From an uncultured Roseburia sp. (GTDB lineage: Bacteria; Bacillota; Clostridia; Lachnospirales; Lachnospiraceae): DNA of 64,000 nucleotides. The stretch lies in contig CANRSX010000003.1 of assembly GCA_947642555.1 (NCBI GenBank), forward strand, positions 124,001 through 188,000, written 5' to 3'. Every line of letters starts with the position of its first letter. The stretch's first letter is position 1. The notes under the pieces were generated by a model that had not been told where the DNA came from, ran no database searches, and worked only from the letters and a program-made list of their open reading frames with translations. Positions 47,193 to 55,749 of this stretch are shown here, piece by piece. The translations under genes were made by a program, and so were the position numbers.

Positions 47193-47361
47193 ATCGAAAG
47201 GAGCTGATGAACTCTCACCAAAAAGTCAGTAAGCCCGGGAGATGGAATAAAGGTCGTTTCCCACAGGGTCTTTCGATAATATTTCCTTTATATAGATTAA
47301 CATTTTCATAACTAAACTCCTCGAGAAAACCCCGGAAATGGCCAATTTCCGGGGTTTTCTC
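47193..47361 (+). ncRNA. Orphan transcript: structured RNA or 34-residue peptide mRNA
   Basis: About seven bases after a TATACT box, ATCGAAAG (47193-47200) pairs perfectly with CTTTCGAT (47270-47277), with ATAT flanks that extend it. This closes a domain containing GAG/CTC and GGGA/TCCC helices. The unit ends in the terminator at 47323-47361 with no known gene between. A 34-codon frame (ATG 47207, TAA 47309) with AAAGGAG upstream lies inside, encoding a basic peptide starting MNSHQKVSKPGRW. It is either a structured sRNA or aptamer-like leader, or a small-peptide gene. Confidence 0.5.
47323..47361. terminator. Strong bidirectional terminator
   Basis: A 17-bp perfect stem (GAGAAAACCCCGGAAAT and its complement, loop GGCCA) lies between the orphan unit (plus) and the end of glpP (minus). 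Runs of A and T flank the GC-rich core on both strands. Confidence 0.85.
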
Positions 47362-47370
47362 ATGGCGGGA

Positions 47371-47937
47371 TTAAAACCCCCACGTCCTCTCATTTGTGGA
47401 CGACACGCTCGTCACGCCTGCCTGCAGCAGCGCCATCACGTCCTCCTTGTCCGAGACCAGCCCGCCGGCGATCACCGGCGTCTGCGAGATGGAACAGATC
47501 TTTGAGACGATCTTTGGCATCAGCGCGGGAAGAACCTCGATAAAATCGGGACGCGCTGACTTTGTCTGCCGATCGATATTCTCATATGCCATTGAGTCGA
47601 TCACAAAGAAACGCAGGATGGTATAAAGGTCCAGCTCCTTTGCGCGTCGGATCAGATTCGGCCGCGTTGTGATGATACCGTCCGCTTTCGTATACTGTTT
47701 TAAGAAATCCACGGCAATTTCCTTGGAGCTTAAGCCGTTAATCAGATCAATATGCACCATCGCGATCTTGTCAAAGGATTTGACGGTCTCCACAATACCT
47801 GGTATATTACAGATGTCTCCATAAAGGATAAAAACCACACGGCTGTCGGAATTTAAGCATTTCTGCAGACCGTCGTCATCCTTGATCGCAGCGATAATCG
47901 GTGAATCTTCTAATGCTTCCCTGAATTCTTTTTTCAT
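47371..47937 (-). CDS. glpP: Glycerol-uptake antiterminator GlpP
   Basis: 188-residue RNA-binding antiterminator that in Bacillus binds glycerol-3-phosphate and lets transcription pass leader terminators of glp genes. The (beta-alpha)-barrel-like pattern KMVHIDLINGLSSKE-like (here MVHIDLINGLSSKEIAVDFL), RPNLIRRAKELDLYTILRFFV and VIAGGLVSDKEDV is family-typical. GGAG overlaps the ATG at 47949, so ATG 47937 is the likely start. It is the last gene of the operon whose leader holds a terminator at 51121-51169, suggesting autoregulation by antitermination. Confidence 0.92.
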   Translation of the reverse strand: MKKEFREALEDSPIIAAIKDDDGLQKCLNSDSRVVFILYGDICNIPGIVETVKSFDKIAMVHIDLINGLSSKEIAVDFLKQYTKADGIITTRPNLIRRAKELDLYTILRFFVIDSMAYENIDRQTKSARPDFIEVLPALMPKIVSKICSISQTPVIAGGLVSDKEDVMALLQAGVTSVSSTNERTWGF

Positions 47938-47960
47938 AACGTTCTCCATAGATAAAGATA

Positions 47961-48326
47961 TTACGCGATCGCATCCACATTTCCGGCCGCAATGATCGCA
48001 ACCCCGGTTCCGGCAGCGTCGGCCAGAATGACGTCACCGATTGAGACAGGGGCGGGGACAATCAGATCCCGGATGGCGTCGATACAGTCAAAGATTTTTC
48101 CCTTCGGAATATCCGATGCGGTTTTGACGTTGATCATCGGCGCAGTGCCGCCGCTGACGCGGACCGTTGACGTGACGATGCGGGTCGGATTGGTGACTTC
48201 CTTTCGCGCATAGGCGTCCCCCTTCGGGCAGGTATTTCCGGTAACATCGGAAACCGTATCGCCATCTAAGGTGACGGTGACGGTGCATCCTAAGGGACAG
48301 CCGATACAGGTCAGTTCTCTTTTCAT
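47961..48326 (-). CDS. DUF1667 protein, glycerol-3-phosphate-oxidase associated
   Basis: 121-residue small protein. The N-terminus LTCIGCPLGCTVTV has three cysteines in CxxCxxxC spacing, and NTCPKGDAYA adds a fourth, a likely iron-sulfur or zinc site. Proteins of this type (DUF1667) are found next to GlpA-like genes in clostridia and may be an electron-transfer subunit. It overlaps the upstream dehydrogenase by four bases (ATGA), so it is translationally coupled. Confidence 0.85.
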   Translation of the reverse strand: MKRELTCIGCPLGCTVTVTLDGDTVSDVTGNTCPKGDAYARKEVTNPTRIVTSTVRVSGGTAPMINVKTASDIPKGKIFDCIDAIRDLIVPAPVSIGDVILADAAGTGVAIIAAGNVDAIA

Positions 48327-49627
48327 TCTGTCATACCTGCCTTTCTCTCTTCATTCTCCTCGATTCGTATCGTTATTTTCTTAAGATCCGGATACCCGCT
48401 CAGCTTTGCGCGGCTTAAAATGACCTGCTCCATCTCGCCGGGGGCCATGACCGGGCGTTTTCTGCGGCTGATCAGCTCATCGTCGAAATAGGTGGCGACG
48501 GAGCAGTTCTGGCAGACCGCGCCCACACGGAAGCGGACCGTCAGTTTTTCCTCCATCTGCTTCGGGCGGATGAAGCGCGGAACCGTATAGCGGACATGGC
48601 CCTCAGGACAGATCTCAACGGTTCGGGCATCTCTGGCGGGGCCGTTCTGGATATAGAGGGCCGCGTTTTTTCCGGCGCCTGCGGCTTCCTCAGAGACATA
48701 GTCGACCAGATCGTGTACATGCAGCACGTTTCCGCAGGCAAAGACGCCATCTACACTTGTCTCAAAAGCGTCATTTACCACGGGGCCGGAGGTGACAGGG
48801 CTTAGGGTAACGCCGGCATTCTGGCTTAATTCATTTTCCGGGATCAGCCCGCAGGAGAGCAGCAGCGTGTCACAGGTGTAGCGTTCCTCCGTGCCGGGAA
48901 CGGGCCTGCGGTCGGGGCCGACTTCGGCGATCGTCACGGCCTCCACACGTTTTTTCCCTTCGATGTCGATGACGGTGTGGCTCAGCTTTAAGGGGATATC
49001 AAAATCGTCAAGACACTGTACGATGTTTCGCTTCAGGCCGCCGGAGTACGGCATCAGCTCGGCGACAACCTTCACCTTTGCTCCCTCTAAGGTCATACGC
49101 CTGGCCATGATCAGACCGATGTCGCCGGAGCCTAAGATGACGACCTCGCGGCCTGGCATGAAGCCTTCCATGTTGACGAGGCGCTGCGCGGTCCCGGCGG
49201 AATAGATGCCGGCCGGCCGGTAACCGGGAATGTTTAAGGCGCCGCGCGCGCGTTCCCGGCAGCCCATGGCCAGGATGACGGCTTTTGCCTGGAGCAGAAA
49301 CATGCCGTCCGTGCGGTTCATGGCAGTCACGCATTTGTCCCCGGAGCCGTCCATGCGGGAGATGTCCATCACCATGGTGTGGAGCTTATATTCGATGCCG
49401 CGGTCTTTTACCTGGCGGATAAAGCGGTCGGCATATTCCGGGCCGGTCAGCTCCTCCTGAAACGTGTGAAGCCCGAAGCCGTTGTGGATGCACTGGTTTA
49501 AGATGCCTCCGAGTTCTTTGTCACGCTCTAAGATAAGAATGCGTTCCACCCCGTGATCTCTCGCGGAAACTGCCGCTGCAAGACCCGCCGGGCCGCCGCC
49601 GATAATGACTAACTCATAATTTTTCAT
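48323..49627 (-). CDS. NAD(P)/FAD-dependent oxidoreductase
   Basis: 434-residue flavoprotein of the pyridine-nucleotide-disulfide type. The FAD dinucleotide fold is YELVIIGGGPAGLAAA at the N-terminus, and a second Rossmann fold begins VVILGSGDIGLIMARR (about residue 150). YSAGTAQRLVNMEG and GVFACGNVLHVHDLVDYVSEE are typical of this oxidoreductase family. It lies between GlpA-like and DUF1667 genes and probably passes electrons between G3P oxidation and NAD(P). RBS AAGGAAG. The start is 14 bases inside the preceding gene. The exact redox partner is unknown. Confidence 0.88.
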   Translation of the reverse strand: MKNYELVIIGGGPAGLAAAVSARDHGVERILILERDKELGGILNQCIHNGFGLHTFQEELTGPEYADRFIRQVKDRGIEYKLHTMVMDISRMDGSGDKCVTAMNRTDGMFLLQAKAVILAMGCRERARGALNIPGYRPAGIYSAGTAQRLVNMEGFMPGREVVILGSGDIGLIMARRMTLEGAKVKVVAELMPYSGGLKRNIVQCLDDFDIPLKLSHTVIDIEGKKRVEAVTIAEVGPDRRPVPGTEERYTCDTLLLSCGLIPENELSQNAGVTLSPVTSGPVVNDAFETSVDGVFACGNVLHVHDLVDYVSEEAAGAGKNAALYIQNGPARDARTVEICPEGHVRYTVPRFIRPKQMEEKLTVRFRVGAVCQNCSVATYFDDELISRRKRPVMAPGEMEQVILSRAKLSGYPDLKKITIRIEENEERKAGMTE

Positions 49628-51095
49628 GCGATCTTCCTTTCTGTGGGTACTTGTTTACACCGGTGATGAGCTCGCCTCCGACGCCGCCTTTGGTGATATC
49701 GAACATGCTCATGGGCACTTCGCGCTCTAAGATTTCCATGGTGCGCGGGGTACAGAAGCCTGCCTGACACCGCCCCATTCCGGCACGTGTCCGGCGTTTG
49801 ACGCCGTCAAGGGAGCGCGCGCCGAGCGGCCGGCGGATGGCATCGATGATCTCGCCTTCCGTGACCATCTCGCAGCGGCAGATGACGGTGCCGTATTCGG
49901 GATGCTCCCGGATCAGCCGGTTCCGATCCGCAGGGGAGAGCGTCGCCGGGTTTAAGATGCCCCTGCGCGTTGCGGTAAAATTCGTTTTCTTCTCCAGGCC
50001 AAGCAGCTCTGCCGCGCGTTTTGCGACCATTTCCCCGATCGCAGGCGCGGAGGAGAGGCCGGGCGATTCGATGCCGGCGGCGTTGATAAAACCTTTCGCA
50101 TCCTCGCATTCCCCGATGATAAAATCGTCCGAGTCCTCATGGGCGCGGAGTCCGGCGAAGGAGGTGATGACCTGGCGCATCGGTATATTTTTTACGCTTA
50201 AGGCGGAGGTTGCAGTCAGCATGTCAAGTCCCTCCTGCGTGGTATTTACCGCCTCGCGGTCCCCGACGTCCACAGCCGTAGGGCCGACTAAAAGATTTCC
50301 GTGGATCGTCGGCGTTACGAGGACGCCCTTTCCCATTTTCGAGGGCAGCTGGAAGACGGTGTGCGACACATGACCGCCGGCCGTCTTGTCTAACAGGCAG
50401 TATTCCCCTTTTCTTGCGGTAATATGGATCTTGCGGCTGCTTACCATATTGTTGAAGGTGTCGGCGTAAACACCGGCCGCATTGATGACAACGCGCGCCG
50501 TAAAGGCTTCCGGCGTACCGGTGTCGGTGTGAACCGTCTCTAAGCGGTATCCGTCTCCTTCCGCGGCCACAGAGTCCACGCGGGTATTTAAGAAAAAGGC
50601 GACGCCGTTGGTAAACGCGTTTTCCGCAAATGCCATCGTCATGTGAAACGGGCAGACGATACCGCCGGTCGGCGCATAAAGCGCGCAGGTGACGTCGTCG
50701 CTGATATTCGGCTCCATCGCAGTCAGCTCGTCGCGCTCTATGATGGCAAGGCCGGGAACACCGTTCTTTTTCCCCTTTTCTGCCAGCCGCTCCAGATCCC
50801 CGCGGTCCTGATCTTTTGTACAGACCACAAGCGACCCGTTTCTGCGGAACGGAATATCAAGCTCCGCGGCGAGCGCATCCATCATCGCGTTTCCCCTGAC
50901 GTTCAGCGCTGCCTTTAAACTGCCGGGAGCGGCGTCAAAGCCCGCGTGAATAATCGCGCTGTTTGCCTTGGAGGTGCCGCAGCAGACATCCTCCCCGCGC
51001 TCAATGACACAGATCTTTGCCTGATACCGCGACAATTCCCGTGCGATTGCGCTGCCTGTAACACCGGCGCCAATAATTGCTGCATCATACACCAT
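49614..51095 (-). CDS. FAD-dependent glycerol-3-phosphate dehydrogenase-type protein (GlpA-like)
   Basis: 493-residue flavoprotein that should oxidise glycerol-3-phosphate to dihydroxyacetone phosphate. The DAO-type FAD fold starts YDAAIIGAGVTGSAIAREL. The C-terminal tail holds a BFD-like [2Fe-2S] domain, with TVICRCEMVTEGEI and GMGRCQAGFCTP supplying four cysteines, as in anaerobic GlpA. AGGAGGAGAA precedes ATG 51095; the frame is open further upstream. Promoter and leader terminator lie upstream (51121-51232). glpB/glpC homologues and glpK/glpF are absent here, so glycerol uptake is encoded elsewhere. Confidence 0.85.
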   Translation of the reverse strand: MVYDAAIIGAGVTGSAIARELSRYQAKICVIERGEDVCCGTSKANSAIIHAGFDAAPGSLKAALNVRGNAMMDALAAELDIPFRRNGSLVVCTKDQDRGDLERLAEKGKKNGVPGLAIIERDELTAMEPNISDDVTCALYAPTGGIVCPFHMTMAFAENAFTNGVAFFLNTRVDSVAAEGDGYRLETVHTDTGTPEAFTARVVINAAGVYADTFNNMVSSRKIHITARKGEYCLLDKTAGGHVSHTVFQLPSKMGKGVLVTPTIHGNLLVGPTAVDVGDREAVNTTQEGLDMLTATSALSVKNIPMRQVITSFAGLRAHEDSDDFIIGECEDAKGFINAAGIESPGLSSAPAIGEMVAKRAAELLGLEKKTNFTATRRGILNPATLSPADRNRLIREHPEYGTVICRCEMVTEGEIIDAIRRPLGARSLDGVKRRTRAGMGRCQAGFCTPRTMEILEREVPMSMFDITKGGVGGELITGVNKYPQKGRSHEKL

Positions 51096-51120
51096 ACTCT
51101 TCTCCTCCTGTTTTGCGATA

Positions 51121-51169
51121 GAAAAAAGCAAGGAAAATAAAACGATAAAATCGCTTTATTACCTTGCTC
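51121..51169 (-). terminator. Leader terminator of the glp operon, likely GlpP target
   Basis: On the minus strand an AGCAAGG/CCTTGCT stem, continued by a weaker AATAAA/TTTATT and CGAT/TCG pairing, ends in a T-run at 51122-51127. It lies between the promoter (51205-51232) and glpA (51095), so it would stop basal transcription. Control by GlpP, encoded in the same operon, is inferred from the Bacillus glpD precedent. Confidence 0.75.
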
Positions 51170-51204
51170 ACGTCTCATGGTAATGAACCTGTTCTGCTGT
51201 TTTT

Positions 51205-51232
51205 ATTATAACACGAAAATCATTTTGTGCAA
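51205..51232 (-). promoter_or_regulatory. Promoter of the glp operon
   Basis: On the minus strand TTGCAC (51232-51227), 16-bp spacer, TATAAT (51210-51205), about 110 bp before the first start codon, leaving a leader that contains the terminator. Confidence 0.65.
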
Positions 51233-51312
51233 GTGCTGAGTGAAAAAATATTATTTGTGGTGGCCGGGAAGGAAATGTGGTATACTTAAAAGCGCGGAAA
51301 GGAACAATGATC

Positions 51313-52299
51313 ATGGCAAGAGGGGAGAATCAGAAGTTAAAGCTTCTTTATATTATGCAGTTTTTGCTTGAACGCACAGATGAAGAACATGCCGTCACGA
51401 CGCAGGATATCATTGCCGGCCTGGAGCAGCACGGTATTCATGCGGAGCGCAAGAGCATTTATACGGACATTGACCTTCTGACGGAGTTCGGGCTGGATAT
51501 CATACGGGTCAGGGAGCGCCCGGGGGGATATTATCTTGCCAGCCGCCAGTTTGAGCTGGCAGAGTTAAAGCTTCTGGTGGACGCAGTGCAGGCGTCACGT
51601 TTTATCACGGTCCGAAAGTCGGAAGAGCTGATCCGGAAGTTAGAGAGCCTCTGCAGCAGGGAGCAGGCCAGACAGCTGCACCGCCAGGTGGTGGTGACAA
51701 ACCGCGGCAAGGCGGTAAATGAGAATATTTACTATAATATAGATTTGATTTATAATGCCATTGCACAGAACTCAAAGATCCGTTTCCAGTATTTTGAATG
51801 GGATGTCGGAAAGGAAATGCGGCTGCGGCGGGACGGGACGTTTTATGAGGTGAGCCCCTGGACGCTGCTGTGGGACGATGAGAATTATTATCTGATCGCA
51901 TTTGACGACAGAAGCAGCGATATCCGGCATTACCGCGTGGATAAAATGTTAAAGATCGATTTAATGGACAGGCCGCGCGAAGGAAAAAGCAGATTCGAGG
52001 ATTTTGACATTGCGAAATATGCGGGAAAGACCTTCGGGATGTTCGCCGGGGAGGAGGAGACGGTAACGCTGGTCTGCGACAGCAGCCTGACCGGGGTTAT
52101 GATCGACCGGTTCGGACAGGAGGTGGCGTTGCGCGGGCAGGACGAAACTCATATCAGGGCTCGCGTGAACGTCGCGGTAAGCCGGCAGTTTTTCGGCTGG
52201 ATCGCCGGTCTGGGCGCAGGGGTTAAGATCGAGTCGCCCGCCCGGGTGGCGCAGGCATATCAGGAATATTTAAGGGCGATTTTATCGCAGTATGACTGA
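51313..52299 (+). CDS. WYL-domain transcriptional regulator
   Basis: 328-residue regulator. An N-terminal winged-helix region (about 1-75) with NQKLKLLYIMQFLLERTDEE and the ERKSIYTDIDLL recognition-like helix is followed by a WYL domain (about 135-225) with EVSPWTLLWDDENYYLIAFD, and a C-terminal WCX-type extension. ATG 51307 is too close to AAAGGA, so ATG 51313 is preferred, but either is possible. WYL proteins often respond to nucleic-acid or nucleotide ligands. It is divergent from the glp operon and followed by a metalloprotease gene. Target unknown. Confidence 0.85.
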   Translation: MARGENQKLKLLYIMQFLLERTDEEHAVTTQDIIAGLEQHGIHAERKSIYTDIDLLTEFGLDIIRVRERPGGYYLASRQFELAELKLLVDAVQASRFITVRKSEELIRKLESLCSREQARQLHRQVVVTNRGKAVNENIYYNIDLIYNAIAQNSKIRFQYFEWDVGKEMRLRRDGTFYEVSPWTLLWDDENYYLIAFDDRSSDIRHYRVDKMLKIDLMDRPREGKSRFEDFDIAKYAGKTFGMFAGEEETVTLVCDSSLTGVMIDRFGQEVALRGQDETHIRARVNVAVSRQFFGWIAGLGAGVKIESPARVAQAYQEYLRAILSQYD

Positions 52300-52312
52300 T
52301 TCTGGAGGAGAG

Positions 52313-52897
52313 ATGAAGGAGATCACGTATCAGATCTGTGTGAAGGGTGTGGCGATCACGGTCACGAAAAAGCGGATGAAGAACATATATCTGAAGGTGA
52401 AAAAGGAGGACGGATCGGTACAGATTTCCGCGCCGCATCCGATGAACCGGGAGGAGATTATTGCGTTTGCGGAGGCGAGGATCGACTGGATTCGGGCGAA
52501 TCAGGAAAAATTCGCGTCACAGAGGGCGGAGAGAGGAGACGGCGGCGGGCATCCGGATCCTGCCAGGATACAGCAGCAGAAGCGGCTCTTAAAGCAGAGA
52601 GTCGACGCGCTGGTGGTGAAGTGGGAGCCGGTGATGGGGGTTCACGTGACCGGCATCACGATCCGGCAGATGAAGACCAGGTGGGGCTCCTGTAACGTGA
52701 ACACGCACCACATTAACATCAATCTGGCGCTGATCGATCTGCCGGCGGAGTGCCTGGAATACGTTGTGGTCCATGAGCTGACCCATCTGCTGGAACCCAG
52801 CCACAATCGGGTATTCTGGGGATATATGACAAGGTTTTACCCGGACTGGAAACGCGTCCGGGCCAGTCTGAATGAGAATCCGCCGCGGACGGGGTGA
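52313..52897 (+). CDS. DUF45/YgjP-like M48 metallopeptidase
   Basis: 194-residue protein. The metalloprotease motif VVHELTHLLEPSHNRVFW gives HExxH and a third histidine, and TRWGSCNVNTHHININ precedes it, the hallmark of the YgjP/DUF45 family. GGAGGAGAG lies just before ATG 52313; an ATG at 52292 overlaps the WYL stop. Probably soluble, no signal peptide. Substrate unknown. Confidence 0.88.
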   Translation: MKEITYQICVKGVAITVTKKRMKNIYLKVKKEDGSVQISAPHPMNREEIIAFAEARIDWIRANQEKFASQRAERGDGGGHPDPARIQQQKRLLKQRVDALVVKWEPVMGVHVTGITIRQMKTRWGSCNVNTHHININLALIDLPAECLEYVVVHELTHLLEPSHNRVFWGYMTRFYPDWKRVRASLNENPPRTG

Positions 52898-52944
52898 TTT
52901 CGCCGTCAGAAAAGCTGCGAATCCGGGGGGCAGCAGATATCAGG

Positions 52945-53133
52945 TCAGATAAACTGGTTCGTCGCGTGATCGTATTCATAACCGATTGAACGCAGCTGCT
53001 CTGTCGTCTGCTTCCGGTCAAGCGCCAGGGCGTCGGCCAGCTCGTTAAACGACTCGTAATAATCACGCAGCTGCGTGTTGATAAAGCTGAGAAGCATGAC
53101 CGGGTCTCTGGGCGTCTGTGAATTTACTGACAT
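52945..53133 (-). CDS. DUF4250-family small protein
   Basis: 62 residues with the conserved DPVMLLSFINTQLRDYY start and an ending YEYDHATNQF, matching the small DUF4250 proteins of gut Firmicutes. AAAGGAGA precedes the ATG. Function unknown. The 117 bp to the next plus-strand gene contain no recognisable site. Confidence 0.85.
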   Translation of the reverse strand: MSVNSQTPRDPVMLLSFINTQLRDYYESFNELADALALDRKQTTEQLRSIGYEYDHATNQFI

Positions 53134-53289
53134 ATCTGTCTCCTTTCCTGTGGCGCCGGATACGGCCCGGATTGGGGCGCGGCCGGACGCTGCCTGTTAC
53201 TGAACAGGATTGCCTGTATGTGAAGATAATATACCACGCGGGAAAAATAAATGCAATACAGATTTAATTTTGCGCGGGAGGAAATGAGA

Positions 53290-53673
53290 ATGGGAGAAAA
53301 AATCGATAAAGAGGTATTTGATCAGTTTTTTAAGGAGAGCTACTGCCCGGTAGAGTATGAAACGATCCAAAAAGAGTTTGAGGAGATCGCCGCAGCGGGA
53401 AATGATATTTTTACCGACGGCTATGAGGCGGCGAATCTGAACCGGGAGAATTTCATCCTGTATCTGACCGGTGAGAGCTACTGTGATTTTGAGGATGTCG
53501 TGCGGGAGGCGATGGACGACCTGAATCCGGAGATTTTGGACGCGGTGATGGACGTGACGACATCGCAGCCAGACGGGGAAGAGGTGACGGAACAATACTG
53601 GGATACAGGGCGCAGGCTCCTGCGGGAGTTTCTGCTGCGCCTGTATGACGAAGTGATATCCGGCTGGAGCTGA
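53290..53673 (+). CDS. Conserved acidic protein of unknown function
   Basis: 127-residue soluble, strongly acidic protein. No recognised motif; predicted mostly helical, with a repeated pattern of aromatic and acidic residues (FDQFFKESYCPVEYETIQKEF). GGGAGG lies 8 bp before ATG 53290, and upstream ATGs in frame are too close to it or lack a site. The stop is 18 bp before a second small gene, suggesting an operon of two. Confidence 0.6.
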   Translation: MGEKIDKEVFDQFFKESYCPVEYETIQKEFEEIAAAGNDIFTDGYEAANLNRENFILYLTGESYCDFEDVVREAMDDLNPEILDAVMDVTTSQPDGEEVTEQYWDTGRRLLREFLLRLYDEVISGWS

Positions 53674-53690
53674 CGGAGGAGGGGGGAAAG

Positions 53691-53870
53691 ATGACAAAGA
53701 CAGATTGTGATACCTGTGTCTATAATGTCTGGGACGAGGAGGACGGGCAGTACTACTGCGAAGTCGATATGGACGAGGATGACGCGGCGCGGTTTCTCAT
53801 GGGAAATGCGAGGGGGTGTCCGTATTATCAGACGGACGACGAATACGCGGTGGTGCGGCATCAGATGTGA
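53691..53870 (+). CDS. Small cysteine-containing protein (DUF6472-like)
   Basis: 59 residues beginning MTKTDCDTCVYNVWDEEDG and ending YAVVRHQM. Four cysteines in CxxC ... C ... C order (CDTC, YYC, GCPYY) suggest a metal site. The pattern matches my memory of DUF6472 proteins in Lachnospiraceae; not verified. GGAGGAGGGGGG lies just before the ATG, so translation is likely strong. It follows the preceding gene by 18 bp. Confidence 0.65.
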   Translation: MTKTDCDTCVYNVWDEEDGQYYCEVDMDEDDAARFLMGNARGCPYYQTDDEYAVVRHQM

Positions 53871-53905
53871 GACGGGACCAAACTGCAGGAGGCGGCTTGG
53901 ATCAG

Positions 53906-53950
53906 AAAAGGGGACTGCCAGGATGAACATTCCTGACGATCCCCCTTTTT
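53906..53950. terminator. Terminator between small genes and pyrG
   Basis: AAAAGGGGA pairs with TCCCCCTTTTT around inner CCAGGA/TCCTG pairing. It can serve the plus-strand gene and pyrG (minus), whose stop is at 53971. Confidence 0.75.
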
Positions 53951-53970
53951 CAGATCTGGCGGAACAGCGG

Positions 53971-55581
53971 TTACCGCCCCTGTCCGTGAGCGATGGCGGC
54001 CTCCACAAACCCTTTAAACAGCGGATGCGGCCGGTTCGGCCTTGATTTTAATTCCGGGTGTGCCTGGGTTGCGATAAACCACGGGTGCTCCGGGATCTCG
54101 ATCATCTCGATGATCCTGCCGTCCGGGGAGGTGCCGCAGAGCTTCATGCCGTTTTCCGTCAAAGCGGTGCGGAAATCATTGTTTACCTCATAGCGGTGTC
54201 TGTGACGCTCCTCGATCTCTGTCGTCCCGTATACCTGACACGCACGGGAGGCCGGGTCGAGAATGCACGGGTAGGAGCCGAGACGAAGGGTGCCGCCGAT
54301 ATCCTCCACGCCGTTCTGATCCGGCATGAGCGCGATGACCGGATGCGTGGTGCCCGGATCGAGTTCGATGCTGTGGGCGTCGTTGCAGCCGCAGACATGG
54401 CGGACAAACTCGATGATCGCGACCTGCATACCAAGGCACAGCCCAAGATACGGGATCTGACGCTCCCTCGCATACCGGGCGGCCGTAATCATGCCCTCGA
54501 CGCCGCGGGAGCCGAAACCGCCGGGTACCAGGATGCCGGCGACGTCCCCGAGAATCTCCGAAACGTTCTCTCCGGTGACGTCCTCGGAATCCACCCACTT
54601 AATATTGACGGTCGCGCGGCTTGCGATACCGCCGTGCTTTAAGGCTTCCACGACGGAGATATAGGCGTCGTGAAGCGCGGTATATTTTCCGACCAGGGCC
54701 ACGGTCACCTCTTTGTCCGGGTGGCGCAGCGAATCGACCATTGCCTCCCAGTCCTTTAAATCCGGCGTCGGGCAGTCTAAGTGAAGCGATTCGCAGGCGA
54801 CCTTCGCAAGATTTTCACGCTCCATGGCAAGCGGGGCCTCGTAGAGATATTCCACGTCTAAGTTCTGCAGGACATGGCTGCTCGGCACATTGCAGAAGAG
54901 GGCGATCTTGTCCTTGATGCTCTGATCCAGCTCATGCTCCGAACGGCAGACGATGATGTCCGGCTGGATCCCCATCCCCTGAAGCTCCTTGACGCTCGCC
55001 TGCGTGGGCTTCGTCTTGAGCTCGCCGGACGCCTTGATATACGGGATTAAGGTAACATGGATGAGAATCGCGTTCTCATGTCCGATCTCATGCTGAAACT
55101 GGCGGATGGCCTCAAGGAAGGGCTGGCTCTCGATATCGCCGACCGTACCGCCGACCTCAATGATGGCGATATGGGTGTCCTCCGAGGTAAAGTTCCGGTA
55201 AAACCGGCTCTTGATCTCATTGGTGATATGCGGGATAACCTGAACCGTGCCGCCGCCGAAATCCCCGCGCCGCTCTTTCTGCAGCACGGACCAGTAGACC
55301 TTGCCGGTGGTGACGTTGGAGTTCTTTGTCAGGCTCTCGTCGATAAAACGCTCATAATGCCCCAGATCAAGATCCGTCTCCGCGCCGTCATCGGTGACAA
55401 AGACCTCGCCATGCTGAATCGGGTTCATGGTTCCGGGGTCGATATTGATGTACGGGTCGAATTTCTGCATGGTGACTTTGTAGCCGCGGGCCTTTAACAG
55501 CCGCCCGAGGGAAGCCGCCGTGATCCCTTTTCCGAGCCCGGAAACGACACCGCCGGTGACAAAGACGTATTTTACGGACAT
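53971..55581 (-). CDS. pyrG: CTP synthase
   Basis: Makes CTP from UTP, ATP and glutamine. The N-terminal synthetase domain has [20 protein letters not shown] (P-loop) and [18 protein letters not shown]. The C-terminal class I glutaminase domain has LGLCLGMQ with the nucleophilic cysteine, and [11 protein letters not shown] as the triad end. 536 residues is typical. AGGAGGAGG before ATG 55581 fixes the start; the longer frame upstream is not used. Two tandem GTATAC-bearing repeats lie upstream (55622-55643). Confidence 0.97.
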   Translation of the reverse strand: MSVKYVFVTGGVVSGLGKGITAASLGRLLKARGYKVTMQKFDPYINIDPGTMNPIQHGEVFVTDDGAETDLDLGHYERFIDESLTKNSNVTTGKVYWSVLQKERRGDFGGGTVQVIPHITNEIKSRFYRNFTSEDTHIAIIEVGGTVGDIESQPFLEAIRQFQHEIGHENAILIHVTLIPYIKASGELKTKPTQASVKELQGMGIQPDIIVCRSEHELDQSIKDKIALFCNVPSSHVLQNLDVEYLYEAPLAMERENLAKVACESLHLDCPTPDLKDWEAMVDSLRHPDKEVTVALVGKYTALHDAYISVVEALKHGGIASRATVNIKWVDSEDVTGENVSEILGDVAGILVPGGFGSRGVEGMITAARYARERQIPYLGLCLGMQVAIIEFVRHVCGCNDAHSIELDPGTTHPVIALMPDQNGVEDIGGTLRLGSYPCILDPASRACQVYGTTEIEERHRHRYEVNNDFRTALTENGMKLCGTSPDGRIIEMIEIPEHPWFIATQAHPELKSRPNRPHPLFKGFVEAAIAHGQGR

Positions 55582-55621
55582 AGGGTGATCCTCCTCCTGA
55601 AAAATAAAATCAAACGAATAG

Positions 55622-55643
55622 ACAGTATACGAACACAGTATAC
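55622..55643 (-). repeat. Tandem 9-bp repeats upstream of pyrG
   Basis: ACAGTATAC occurs at 55622-55630 and 55635-55643 with a 13-bp period. On the minus strand each contains TATACT, so they may be overlapping -10 elements or operator half-sites of pyrG. No good -35 was seen for either. Confidence 0.4.
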
Positions 55644-55749
55644 AACGAAGCAGATGGAAAATCCAGCAGAATTTAAAAAAACGCGCGGTATAAGATCGCA
55701 CAGTTTAGAAATAATTTAGAAATAGCGGGAAAAGTTCACGAAGTTCATA

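Noticed and set aside
47204-47230. CTGATGA resembling a hammerhead ribozyme core
   Set aside because: The matching GAAA strand and cleavage-site UH do not occur at workable positions with closing stems.
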